From JAGNEJ01 sp043757865 (GTDB lineage Bacteria > Verrucomicrobiota > Verrucomicrobiia > Verrucomicrobiales > V1-33), in assembly GCA_043757865.1 (NCBI GenBank), contig JAYVOP010000235.1, forward strand, positions 1-57,342: a stretch of 57,342 nt of DNA, written 5' to 3'. Position 1 is the first letter of the stretch; each line of letters begins with the position of its first letter. The position numbers were made by a program, and so were the translations under genes. The notes below the pieces were generated by a model. The model saw only the letters and a program-made list of their open reading frames with translations. It was not told the origin of the DNA and made no database searches. Shown one piece after another: positions 34,524-44,400 of the stretch.

Positions 34524-35078
34524 TTACTTCTGCTTGGCATCCTTAGCATTCTTGCTGTGATCGTGGCCATCCCCTTCTTTGTGCTCTTCTTCATCTCCGT
34601 GGGCACAGGTGCAGTTGTATTCTTGCAGGCTGCAAGTCGGGCATTTGCTGAGGTTGAGGTTGAACTTTTCATTCACAGCCTTGGCCTTGGCGTCGGTTTT
34701 GATCTGAACCACGATGGGATAGTCGTTGCCCTCGGGGATGACTTTATCGGACATCAATTTGTCGCCCTCCTTGGTGAAAGTAAGTTTGGTAGGGTTGCTA
34801 CGGTCGCCTAGAGTCACGCTGATGACTTGGGCGGCTGGTGCCACTACTTTGTTGTCGTCGTCCACAAATCGGATTTCGATTTTCTTGTCTTTGGTGACGA
34901 GAAATTCGACGTGCGGCTCGACGGCGGTGATGAGACGGCCACCAGTGGGTCCGGCTTTCTTAGCAGCATGTTCGTGATCGTGCTTTTCTTCTTTGGCCGG
35001 GGCTTTTTTATTTTGGGCGTAGCTGGGGGTGAGGCTCAGTGCGAAGCCGAGCAGGGTGAGGGCGAATATGGTTTTCAT
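34524..35078 (-). CDS. exported metal-binding accessory protein (KCPTC/NCTC type)
   Basis: A 184-residue exported protein (signal MKTIFALTLLGFALSLTPSYA). It has a His-rich segment after the signal (KHDHEHAAKK), a central beta domain (VEPHVEFLVTKDKKIEIRFVDDD) and a C-terminal zinc-ribbon-like KCPTCSLQEYNCTC. A second His-rich tail follows (HKEGDGHDHSK). It is the last gene of efflux operon 2, 105 bases after the pump gene. A nearly identical C-terminal tail occurs in the relic at 27662. A metal chaperone or buffer in the periplasm is inferred. I know no formal name for it. Confidence 0.7.
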   Translation of the reverse strand: MKTIFALTLLGFALSLTPSYAQNKKAPAKEEKHDHEHAAKKAGPTGGRLITAVEPHVEFLVTKDKKIEIRFVDDDNKVVAPAAQVISVTLGDRSNPTKLTFTKEGDKLMSDKVIPEGNDYPIVVQIKTDAKAKAVNEKFNLNLSKCPTCSLQEYNCTCAHGDEEEHKEGDGHDHSKNAKDAKQK

Positions 35079-35183
35079 GATGATTTATGGATGGGTTTTG
35101 TTGTTTTAGTTTTAGTTTGGGTTTTGTTTGGTTAGCCCCAGGGCGAGAGAATTGACGCTCCTGCCCTGCGGAAATTCGGTAAA

Positions 35184-38100
35184 TTAATGTGAGGCAGCGG
35201 ATTGGAGTTCGATGGATTTCGCAGCGGCTTTTCTGCCGAAGGTGAAGAAGACCGTGGGCGTAACGCCTAGGCCGAGGAGCGTGCTAGTGATGAGGCCACC
35301 GACGATGACAACAGCCACGGGGTGCAGAATTTCCTTGCCCGGCTGGTCTGCTGCTAGCACCAGCGGGATCAGGCCGATGCCTGCGCTGAGGGCGGTCATG
35401 AGGACGGGCACGAGCCGTTCTTTGGTGCCGCGGATGACCATGGCTTTAGTGAATTGCTCTCCTTCGTGCTGCATGAGATGCAGGTAGTGAGAAATGAGCA
35501 TGATACTGTTCCGCGCAGCCACGCCAGCCACGGCAATGAATCCGACGAGCGTGGCAATGCTGATATTGCTGAGCTTCCAGTAGGTCAGGGCTAGGCCACC
35601 CACGAGCGCCAGGGGAATATCGCAGAGCACTTGCATGGCAAAAAACGGGGTGCGGAAATAGCCATAGAGCAGGAAAGCGATGATGATGAAGACCACTGCG
35701 CTGAGGAGGGCGATGCGCTCTGAAGCCTCCTTCTGGGCTTGGAATTCACCTTCGTAACTGATGAAGTAGCCTTCTGGCAATTTCACTTTCTCAGCGACCT
35801 TGGCTTGCAGAATTTTCACGCTTTCCCCCACGTCCCGGTTGGTGGGTTTGATGGCCACGGCAAACCGTCGTTGACTGTTTTCTCGGTTGATCACGTTGGG
35901 GCCTTTGGCCTCGCGCACGTCCGCCACTTGCCCGACGAAGACGCGCTGGCCTGCGCCATTTTCGATGGGTAAGGAGGCAATTTTTTCTGGTGAATCCCGC
36001 CATTCCACTGGCAATCGCAGCACCAGATTGACCGTCTTTTGTCCATCTCTGAGTTCGGCCACTTCCTTCCCGCCGATCAAAGCGGAAAGCTGTTCATTCA
36101 AATGCCCAGGCGCGATGCCGTAGGCTTTGGCGCGGGCGCGATCCGCCTCGATGCGGAGCTGTGGGATAGACGACTGCTGATCCAGCTTGGCGTCCTCGAA
36201 GCCCGGAACAGTCTTGGCTACGGCCTGTACTTCCGTGCCGATCTGGCGGAGCTTATCCAAATCCGGTCCGAAAATTTTTACAGCCACTGGCGCGGAAACA
36301 CCGCTGAGCATGTGACCGATGCGATCTGCTAGCGGGCCAGTTAGCACACTGAACGTGCCCGGCACGGTTTTGATCTTGGCCCGGATCTCATCCAGAATTT
36401 CTTTACGCCCCCGCTGCTTGCTGCGCTGCGCGCCATCCTCCCCACGGAAATCCACATCAAACTCCGCCGTGGATACCGGCACCACATGGTCCCCACGCTC
36501 TGCCCTTCCTAACCTGCGGCCTACTTGCTTCACTTCCGGGATGGAGAGAATGAGTTGCTCCACCACATCACAGATTTTGTTCATTTCCTCCAGCGATGTG
36601 CCGGGCGCTGAGGTGGTGGAAATGAGGGCAGTTTCTTCTTTAAATGCTGGGAGGAAATCTTTTCCCATCTTCGGATACAGGCTGAATGCAGCGATCACCA
36701 ACCCCACTACGGCGGTCAGCAAAATCAGAGGTTGATCCAAGCCAAAACGCAGCATGACATGCTCCAAAACCCATTTCATCCCACGCGTGATGAAGCCATC
36801 TTTATGCTCCTTACCATGCTTAGGATTCAGCAAAAACGAGCACAACACAGGTATGGCCGCCAAGGAAACCAAGAACGATGCGATCATGGAAATGATGGTC
36901 GCTAGGGCAATGGGGGCGAAAAGTTTGCCCTCCACGCCACTCAATCCTAACAGCGGCAGAAACACCAAAATAATCAGCAGCGTGGCGTAGAGAATGGAAT
37001 TTCTCACCTCACCCGACGCTTGGGCGATGACTTGTAATTTAGGGTGCGGAGTGGCTAGGGCAGCGTTTTCCAGCAATCTGCGATAGACATTTTCTACATC
37101 CACGATAGCGTCGTCCACTACCATGCCGATGGCCACGGCCAGCCCTCCCAGGGTCATCGAATTAACCGAAATACCCAAGTATTTAAACGTCAGCAAGGTC
37201 ATGGCAAAACTCAACGGCATGGCCATGAGAGTGATGAACGTGGTGCGAAAATTCAGCAGAAATAGAAAGATGACGATGGTCACCATGATGGCACCGTCAC
37301 GGATGGCTTCTTTTAAATTATTGATGGCATGGTCGATAAAATCTTTCTGCTGAAAGAGCAGCACGGTCTCAACGCCTGGCGGCAGGGTCGCTTTTAATCC
37401 GTCCAAGGCCGCTTTGATTTGTTCCGTGAGCTTGGTGGTATCGAATCCCGGAGCCTTGGTGATGGACATGATCACTCCGGGCGTACCATTGATGCTAGCA
37501 TCTCCCCGCATGGGCTCTATGCCCCACTCAACTTTAGCGACATCGCTGATGGCAATGGGGCGGTCATTCACTTTTTTGATCACCACCTCGGCTATGTCAT
37601 CTAGCTGCACGGTCATGGCCAGATTCCGCACCATGATTTCCGTGGAACCCGTGTTGATGAAGCCGCCCGTGGTGGTGCTAGCGGCTTCTTGAGCGGCTTT
37701 TTCGAGTTGCTCATAGGACACGCCGTTGGCCTGCATCCGGTAGGGATCGGCTTGGATTTCGATCTGCTTCACGCCGCCGCCCATGTTGAGAATTTCGGCT
37801 ATTCCGGAAATGCTTTGGAGCCGCCGCCGCACCGTCCAATCCGCGAGCGAGCGAATCTCGCGTGGGGGCATTTTGCCATCCGTGCTGCGAATGCCAACGA
37901 GCAGTATTTCCCCCATCAGGGAGGCCACTGGCGTCATAAATGGAGCCACGCCTTTTGGCAATTGCTCTCGGACTTCTTGCATTCGTTCCTGCACCAAGGT
38001 GCGAGCTTTGTAAATGTCCGTGCCCCACGCAAATTCTGCAAACACTAACGACAAGGCGACATCTGAATTCGAGCGAATCCGCGTGAGTCCACCCACCCCC

Positions 38101-38321
38101 ATCAGGGCACTCTCAATCGGCTGCGTGACGCGCGCTTCCGTCTCCTCTGGGGCCAGCCCAGGCGCTTCCGTGAGGATGATGACCGTTGGTTTTGTCAAAT
38201 CAGGCAGCACTTCTACTGGCAATTCCTTCACGGCCTGAAAGCCCATCACCATCAGCAGGATGGAGAGGCCAATGATAATTGCTCGGTTGGCCAGCGACCA
38301 TTTAATGAGTTTGTTGAGCAT
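35184..38321 (-). CDS. CusA/CzcA-family heavy-metal RND efflux pump
   Basis: An inner-membrane pump of 1045 residues. The fourth-helix motif reads GLAVAIGMVVDDAIVDVENV, with Asp403, Asp404 and Glu410. It differs from the CzcA-type DFG...DGA motif of the other pump in this window and is typical of a different HME-RND branch. VEVLPDLTKPTVIILTEAPG and FLLNPKHGKEHKDG are further family segments. Its C terminus is the match for the relic at 27662. It starts three bases after the adaptor gene stop, so the two are translationally close. The metal is not determined; monovalent copper or silver is less likely given the motif, but this is inference. Confidence 0.93.
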   Translation of the reverse strand: MLNKLIKWSLANRAIIIGLSILLMVMGFQAVKELPVEVLPDLTKPTVIILTEAPGLAPEETEARVTQPIESALMGVGGLTRIRSNSDVALSLVFAEFAWGTDIYKARTLVQERMQEVREQLPKGVAPFMTPVASLMGEILLVGIRSTDGKMPPREIRSLADWTVRRRLQSISGIAEILNMGGGVKQIEIQADPYRMQANGVSYEQLEKAAQEAASTTTGGFINTGSTEIMVRNLAMTVQLDDIAEVVIKKVNDRPIAISDVAKVEWGIEPMRGDASINGTPGVIMSITKAPGFDTTKLTEQIKAALDGLKATLPPGVETVLLFQQKDFIDHAINNLKEAIRDGAIMVTIVIFLFLLNFRTTFITLMAMPLSFAMTLLTFKYLGISVNSMTLGGLAVAIGMVVDDAIVDVENVYRRLLENAALATPHPKLQVIAQASGEVRNSILYATLLIILVFLPLLGLSGVEGKLFAPIALATIISMIASFLVSLAAIPVLCSFLLNPKHGKEHKDGFITRGMKWVLEHVMLRFGLDQPLILLTAVVGLVIAAFSLYPKMGKDFLPAFKEETALISTTSAPGTSLEEMNKICDVVEQLILSIPEVKQVGRRLGRAERGDHVVPVSTAEFDVDFRGEDGAQRSKQRGRKEILDEIRAKIKTVPGTFSVLTGPLADRIGHMLSGVSAPVAVKIFGPDLDKLRQIGTEVQAVAKTVPGFEDAKLDQQSSIPQLRIEADRARAKAYGIAPGHLNEQLSALIGGKEVAELRDGQKTVNLVLRLPVEWRDSPEKIASLPIENGAGQRVFVGQVADVREAKGPNVINRENSQRRFAVAIKPTNRDVGESVKILQAKVAEKVKLPEGYFISYEGEFQAQKEASERIALLSAVVFIIIAFLLYGYFRTPFFAMQVLCDIPLALVGGLALTYWKLSNISIATLVGFIAVAGVAARNSIMLISHYLHLMQHEGEQFTKAMVIRGTKERLVPVLMTALSAGIGLIPLVLAADQPGKEILHPVAVVIVGGLITSTLLGLGVTPTVFFTFGRKAAAKSIELQSAASH

Positions 38322-38324
38322 GGG

Positions 38325-39455
38325 CTACGCTGCCTCCTTGGTGGATATTTTGGACTGCGTGCCTTTTAGCAACGTCGCCACCAAGAGCGCTGCTAACACA
38401 CCGCTGATGATCTTCCAGAGCATTCCGCCACCTTCTTCGTGGTCGTGCTCTGCACCGTTGTGTTCCGCCGCTTTGGCTTGCTTTTGGGAGGCCGTGAGTT
38501 CAGATCCATCCTCGTTATGTTCATGCCCATGCGCTGCATCCAGTGCGGCTTTTAGCGACACGCTGCCGCCACCAGCAAAGGCTAGCGAATACGCCCCCTT
38601 GGTCACTACCTCATCACCCGGCAGCAGCCCATTGGTGATTTCTACAAATCGATCGTTCGTCTGCCCCACCTCCACCATGGTCTTGATGAAGGCATGTTTT
38701 AGTTCAAAATGTTTGACATAAACGAACCGATTGGCCGCCTCTCCTTGCAGCGCCATCCGCGGCACAGCCTGCACCGCGTCTCGTTTGCTTAGCACGATGG
38801 AGAACTCCGCTCTCATGCCAGGGCGGATGGTTAGGTTAGGATTCGGCAGTTTGAAAATGGCATCTATCGTGCCACTCTCGCGATCCGCTTCCGTGCCAAA
38901 ACGCATCAGCTCGCCCTCGAAATTTTCCTCCGGCAGAGCGATCACTTTGATGTGGGCCACGGTGCCCGGTTTCATGCGTCCCACTTGTTGTTCCGGGACG
39001 CGCGCGATGGCGAAGACAGCGCTCAGATCCGTGATTTCCAAGAGCGTGGCCCCAGGTTCCAGGGGCTCGCCCAGCGCCACATTTCCCTTGGTCAGTAGCC
39101 CGCCTGCAGCCGCCTTGAGCGAGATCGTAGGCGGCGGATCACCCGGCTGCCGACTCTCTAAGCGGGCCACCTCCGCGCCCGCCTCCACCTTGTCTCCTAA
39201 CGCGACTTTGAGTTCCACGATGCGGCCAGGGATGCGGCTACTCACGCCACTTCGACGCGCTGGATCGGCTTCGATCCGGCCTAGTGAGAAAATGGATTCT
39301 TCGAAATCAGCATCTTCAACTTCCACAGTTTCGATGCGCAAATTTTTCACGCCAGTGGCATCAAGCACCACAGTATTGGCAGCACTTTTGGCGTCGCCTG
39401 CCGCCAACGAAAGATGATAGGGCGCGAGCGCGAGAATGAGCAAAAGACGTTTCAT
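38325..39455 (-). CDS. efflux RND periplasmic adaptor (CusB/CzcB-like)
   Basis: A 376-residue membrane fusion protein. An N-terminal signal peptide ends near AAG. The SGVSSRIPGRIVELKVALGDKVEAGAEVARLES segment is the lipoyl-like half-motif, followed by a hairpin and barrel domains. An unusual C-terminal extension has two His-rich stretches (HGHEHNEDG and EHNGAEHDHEEGG), then a helix that could cross the membrane (LWKIISGVLAALLVATLLKG). The His-rich part suggests metal binding by the adaptor itself. It bridges the channel (39492) and pump (35184) genes. Confidence 0.9.
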   Translation of the reverse strand: MKRLLLILALAPYHLSLAAGDAKSAANTVVLDATGVKNLRIETVEVEDADFEESIFSLGRIEADPARRSGVSSRIPGRIVELKVALGDKVEAGAEVARLESRQPGDPPPTISLKAAAGGLLTKGNVALGEPLEPGATLLEITDLSAVFAIARVPEQQVGRMKPGTVAHIKVIALPEENFEGELMRFGTEADRESGTIDAIFKLPNPNLTIRPGMRAEFSIVLSKRDAVQAVPRMALQGEAANRFVYVKHFELKHAFIKTMVEVGQTNDRFVEITNGLLPGDEVVTKGAYSLAFAGGGSVSLKAALDAAHGHEHNEDGSELTASQKQAKAAEHNGAEHDHEEGGGMLWKIISGVLAALLVATLLKGTQSKISTKEAA

Positions 39456-39491
39456 GTAATCAGATAGGAAATAAAGTTGATGGTAAATTTT

Positions 39492-40709
39492 TTAGCGCCC
39501 CATGGCGGCGTTGTAGCGGATGCGGGCCAGATGATAGGCACGCAGCGCGTCCACTTTGGCTTGTTCCAGAGCTAGGCGTTTTTCCCTGGACCGCAGCACA
39601 TCGGTGAGTTGGGAGCCGGGCTGCCCGTTCTTGTAATTCAGGAGAAATTTCTCTTCGAGTTCCAGCGCTTTGGGCAGCAGCTTGTTGGTTGTTTGATCCA
39701 GAATCCGCTGGGCAGCAGTCATTTCGCCTAGGGCAGCAGCGGCTTCTGCGCGGATGTTAGCGGCTAGCGCTTCCGCTTCTTTTCCCGCACGAGCTGCGGT
39801 GGCTTCTGCTTCCACAATCTTGCCTTCGTTCTTGTTCCAAAACGGAAGCGGCAGGGAAAATTTGATGCCAATGAAACCATCCCTTTGCAGCCCATCGGGA
39901 GCATCTTCGGAACGATCTAGCTCCGCTGTCAGGCCGATCCCAGCGTCCTGCCATTTATTGGCCTTGGCCAGCGCTATCCCCTGTTGGGCCGCCTCCGTCC
40001 GCGACTGGGCCGCACAATAATCAGGCCGTGCTGCTAGGTCGGGATTGGCATCACGGGGCAAGGTCGCCTCTGGCAGACTCCCGGTAAATTCCGCCGACTG
40101 TGTAGCCGCCAGCCCCATGAGAGGTCGGGCTTCTCCTAGTAACACTGCCTGCTCAGATTCCAATTGCAGTAAATCGAGCGATAGCTGCTGCGCCTCCAAT
40201 TCAAACTGAGCGGCCTCCAATGATGATCCCTCGCCAACTGCGGCTATTTTCGAAGCAGATGCAGCTAGCTCCTTGCTAGTAGCAATGAGCTTTTCCTTGA
40301 GCGCCCGGTTCTCACGCAAGCTCAGAATTTTGACTCCCACCATGCGCACAGCAGTCGCCAATTTCCGTTCTGCCGCCTGCACCTCCGCCGTGGCGGCGGC
40401 TAGTTCCGCCTGCCCGACGGCCTTTTCAATGCGCAGTCGATTGGTAAATGGAAAGCGCTGCATGAAGCCCACCCCAAACGAGAACTCACGACCTCTCACA
40501 TTGGGTTTGAGTTCGGATTCCAGTTCAGGATTAGACCGCCTCCCAGCCTGCATCAGCCGCCCACGCGCTTCCTCGATACTGAACCGCGCAGCGGCTAGAT
40601 CGGGATTGTGCTGGAGCGCGTAAGATGCAGCAGAGTCGAGCGTGAAGGGCTCGGCCCGGCCAGCCACGGCAAGGCATAGAAAGGATATACAAAGGGTCAG
40701 ACGAAACAT
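39492..40709 (-). CDS. TolC/CzcC-family outer-membrane efflux channel
   Basis: A 405-residue outer-membrane channel with the signal MFRLTLCISFLCLAVAGRA. The first mature helix is FTLDSAASYALQHNPDLAAARFSIEEARG. The coiled helices and SLPLPFWNKNEGKIVEAEATA in the second half match those in the channel at 32473. It is 36 bases upstream of the adaptor gene, the normal order channel-adaptor-pump. The spacer before it contains two stem-loops. Confidence 0.9.
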   Translation of the reverse strand: MFRLTLCISFLCLAVAGRAEPFTLDSAASYALQHNPDLAAARFSIEEARGRLMQAGRRSNPELESELKPNVRGREFSFGVGFMQRFPFTNRLRIEKAVGQAELAAATAEVQAAERKLATAVRMVGVKILSLRENRALKEKLIATSKELAASASKIAAVGEGSSLEAAQFELEAQQLSLDLLQLESEQAVLLGEARPLMGLAATQSAEFTGSLPEATLPRDANPDLAARPDYCAAQSRTEAAQQGIALAKANKWQDAGIGLTAELDRSEDAPDGLQRDGFIGIKFSLPLPFWNKNEGKIVEAEATAARAGKEAEALAANIRAEAAAALGEMTAAQRILDQTTNKLLPKALELEEKFLLNYKNGQPGSQLTDVLRSREKRLALEQAKVDALRAYHLARIRYNAAMGR

Positions 40710-40734
40710 GAAAATGAAGTGGTTGGGTGATGGA

Positions 40735-40799
40735 ATGTCGGCACGGCCAAGCCGTGAATTTTCGACATCAGGAAATCGGCATCACCCTTTCCGGGTGAT
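40735..40799. repeat. two intercistronic stem-loops upstream of the channel gene
   Basis: The first is nested: atgtcg (40735-40740) pairs with cgacat (40763-40768), and inside it cacggc pairs with gccgtg around caa. The second is atcaccc (40781-40787) with gggtgat (40793-40799). They lie between the Cys/His-rich gene and the channel gene within efflux operon 2, so they may tune transcript stability or translation there. Confidence 0.6.
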
Positions 40800-40820
40800 A
40801 AGGCCGTGCTTTCACATCGC

Positions 40821-41285
40821 TCAAACCAACATCACGATCGTCTGTGCCACGAGCTGTGACATCGGCGGGCTCCCATATTCAGGAGGCTCCAGCAGACCAA
40901 TGCACGGGCACTGTAATGCCAGCATCTCACTGAAATCTGGCATTTCATAAGTTACGGGCAAATCGAACAAGGCCGGCGGGGGCAGCGACAACGCGGGCGG
41001 GAAACTGGTGACGACCAGCGATTTTCTCAGCTCAGTATGCTTGTGATCATCGTGCCCACCTTGAAGTGGGGTTTGCTGGCTCTCGCCTGCGGAAGTGGCA
41101 ACATTTCCACCAAATCTGCACTCATGGGCATCGTGGGAATGACACTCCGAAGCAGCACAATCCGCCTTCTCCACCCTCTCGCCCGTGCATCCGCAAAGAA
41201 AACCAGCCCTCAAGCCCACAACCTGTCCCAGCCCGACCGCAATCACGGTCAGACAAATCAACAAGCATTTGACGATTTTGGGCAT
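40821..41285 (-). CDS. Cys/His-rich exported protein heading efflux operon 2
   Basis: From the ATG at 41285 (MPKIVKCLLICLTVIAVGLG) the protein has 154 residues with a signal or anchor helix. A dense metal-ligand stretch follows (FLCGCTGE, CAASECHSHDAHEC), then GGHDDHKH, and a Pro/Leu-rich C terminus ending AQTIVMLV. The layout and the final hydrophobic ending match the protein at 33840, which heads the other efflux operon. Periplasmic metal capture is inferred from composition. The gene lies about 111 bases upstream of the channel gene. Confidence 0.6.
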   Translation of the reverse strand: MPKIVKCLLICLTVIAVGLGQVVGLRAGFLCGCTGERVEKADCAASECHSHDAHECRFGGNVATSAGESQQTPLQGGHDDHKHTELRKSLVVTSFPPALSLPPPALFDLPVTYEMPDFSEMLALQCPCIGLLEPPEYGSPPMSQLVAQTIVMLV

Positions 41286-41421
41286 TTTCGGAATGAGGCC
41301 ATCACAGTGGACAAATTGCAAGACGAATTAAAAGCACAAGTCGCCCTAGCGGCCTCCGACTCCGCGCGCCTACGCCACTCTGAACTTGCGTGGGCGCTGC
41401 CATCCGCCACGGTGCGCGCTC

Positions 41422-44400
41422 ATGTCACTGCTCCCTATTTCCTCACTCGTCGTGCTTCTTTCCTGGCCAACCCTCGCGTTGGCGCAACGGGATCTGAAAG
41501 ATATTCCTGATGCTAACCCGGATGCGGAGCAGGCCGCGCTGAAGTTAGCTCCTGGGCTGAAGCTGAATCTCTGGGCGTCCGATCCTATGATCGCCAAGCC
41601 CATCCAAGAAGCCTGGGATGCCAAGGGCCGACTCTGGATCGCCAGCAGCGCCATTTATCCGCAGGTGAAACCGGGCTCCACTGCCGATGATAAAATCCTG
41701 ATCGTGGAAGACACGGATGGCGATGGTAAAGCGGACAAATGCACCACCTTCTACGATGGCTTGCTGATCCCCACGGGCGTATGGCCGATCATTGATGCGA
41801 GCCTGCCCGCTGGGGCTCCAGGCCGCTACAATGCAGCCTACGTGGCTAACTCCACAGAGGTCATCTTGCTGCGCGACACAGATGGCGATGGCCGGGCGGA
41901 TGATAAGACGATCGTGCTCAGCGGGTTCGGCACGGAGGACACGCACCACATCATTCACACGTTCAAAGGCGGGCCGGATGGCTGTCTATACATCAATCAG
42001 TCCGTCTATATTCACAGTCACATCGAGACGCCGTTCGGCACGCGTCGCATGTTAGGCAGCGGCATTTGGCAGTTGAAACAAGAGACGGGCCAGTTGGAAA
42101 TGTTTTCGTTAGGATTAGTGAACTCCTGGGGCCATGCCTGGGATCGCTGGGGGCAGAGTTTCCAGACGGATGGCGCAGGCGGGGAGGGCATCGACTTCAC
42201 GTGGCCGGGGGCGACGTTTGTAAATTTACCGAACCAGCGCCCGCGCATCCTCCATGGCTTGAATCCGGGGCAACCGAAGCAGGCTGGATTGGAAATCGTG
42301 CAGAGTCGAAATTTCCCTGACGATTGGCAAGGGACGCTGATTACCAATGATTTCCGTGGGCATCGCGTGAACCGTTTTGCCCTGCGCGAGGACAGCAGCG
42401 GCTATGCTTCCCAACAGTTGGCGGATGTGGTGACGACGAATCACGGAGCCTTCCGTCCGGTGGATGTGCGCATGGGGCCGGAGGGCGCGTTGTATCTGGC
42501 GGATTGGTATAACCCCATCATCCAACATGGCGAGGTGGACTTCCGGGATGACCGCCGAGACCATGTGCATGGCCGGATCTGGCGGCTGACGTATGAAGGA
42601 CGCCCGTTGGCGAAATTGCCTAACTATGAGAAATTGAACGCCACGGAACTCGTGGCGCTGCTGAACGAGCCCGAAGATCAGACGCGCTACTGGGCGAAGC
42701 AGGAGTTGAAAACCCGCCCGCACGACGCAGCCCTAGCCGCCTTGACGACAGCGAGTGAAAAGCCGCCGACTGACGAATCCAGCACGTTAGTGCGATTGGA
42801 GCATCTGCACGCCGCCGAGACGCTAGGCCATGCCGCCGAGCTAGCGGGTAAGATCAGCGCGCAGCTTCTGTCCAGCCAGGATGGCCGCGCGCGGGCCGCA
42901 GCAGTGCGCTATGCTCGGAACATTGCCCTGGCAGAAGTCGGCACCGCTAAGGCGTTAGGCAAGTCGCATGAGCCGACTGCTGGTGAGCTGGAAATTTTGT
43001 CCAAAGCGGTGGCGGACGCGCATCCTCGCGTCCGTCTGGAAGCCATCAATGCGCTGCGCACGCTCAACACTCCGGCCACCGTGGAGCTGGCGTTTACCGC
43101 CATGAAACAGCCCGTGGATGTGAATCTGGACTATGCGCTGTGGCTCACGGCGTGGGAGTTGGCGGACGTTTGGCTGCCCGCTTTGGAGGCGGGAAAGATC
43201 ACCTTCCAAGGAGATGTGGCGCAACTCACATTCGCGCTCAAAGCCGCTTCCCATAAGCCACAGGCGGCCTCGGCTTTGGTGAAATTAATCCGTGAGGACA
43301 AGATCCCGCAGGCGAATCTCAGTGCGCTGTTAGGCTTCATTGCCGAGGCCGGGCGGGCAGATGATCTGACGCTGCTGCTAGAGTTAGCGGCGGACTCACC
43401 GAAGTTGGCGGAAGCCCAACGTGCGGAGGTCTTGAACGCGCTGGGCCATGCCTTCCAGCAACGCAAACTCAAGCCCACGGGCGAGTTGAATCGCATTGAG
43501 TCTTTGCTCAGCCACGCTGCACCAGCCCTGCAAACTGCCGCCGCTAAGCTGGCAGGCGCTTGGAAATTAGAGTCTGCACGCGGAGCCTTGCAATCGCTGG
43601 CCAGTGCGCCCGCCACCGCTGCGGACGTGCGCCAAGGCGCGCTGGAAGGCATCGCCAGCTTAGGTGGAAATGATTTCCTGCATCAGTTAGCCTCCTCCGC
43701 CGCCACGCCGGAGATCCAGGTGGCCGCGCTAAGTTTATTGGCCGCTAGCAAGCCGGAAGACAGCGCGACTGAGGCCGTGAAATTACTCACCACGTTAGGC
43801 GAACACCCAGATTTAGGCATCGCGTTGATCCAAAGTTTCCTGAAATCCACCACTGGTCCCGCTGCGCTAACGGCGGCGTTGAAAGACCACCATTTACCCG
43901 CCGCGATCGCTACTGCGGGCGTGCAAAAGGCCGCTGCGGCGGGCACGAACACCACGGAACTACAAGCCGCCTTGACCGCTGCGGGCAGCCTCCAGCCGAT
44001 GTCCCAGCAGCTCACCCCAGAGGCGATGAGTGCGCTACTAGCCGAAGTCAAATCCGCGGGCGATCCCGCCCGGGGCGAGGCTGTGTATCGTCGCGCAGCG
44101 CTCACGTGCAACGTCTGCCATGCCATCGGTGCGGCGGGCGGCATCATCGGGCCTAACTTGGTGAGCCTGGGGGCCAGCGCTCCGGTGGACTACATTGTGG
44201 AATCGCTGTTAGAGCCCAGCAAGAAGATCAAAGAAGGCTATGCCACCACGGTGGTAACGATGAAGAACAACGAGGTGGTGACGGGCTTTCTCAGTGCCGT
44301 TTCCGATGCCGCCCTGACGATCCGGGACGCCACGGGCAAGCTAACGCAGGTGCCCAAGGATCAAGTGGCCAAGCAGGAAAACGTGCCCATTTCCCTCATG

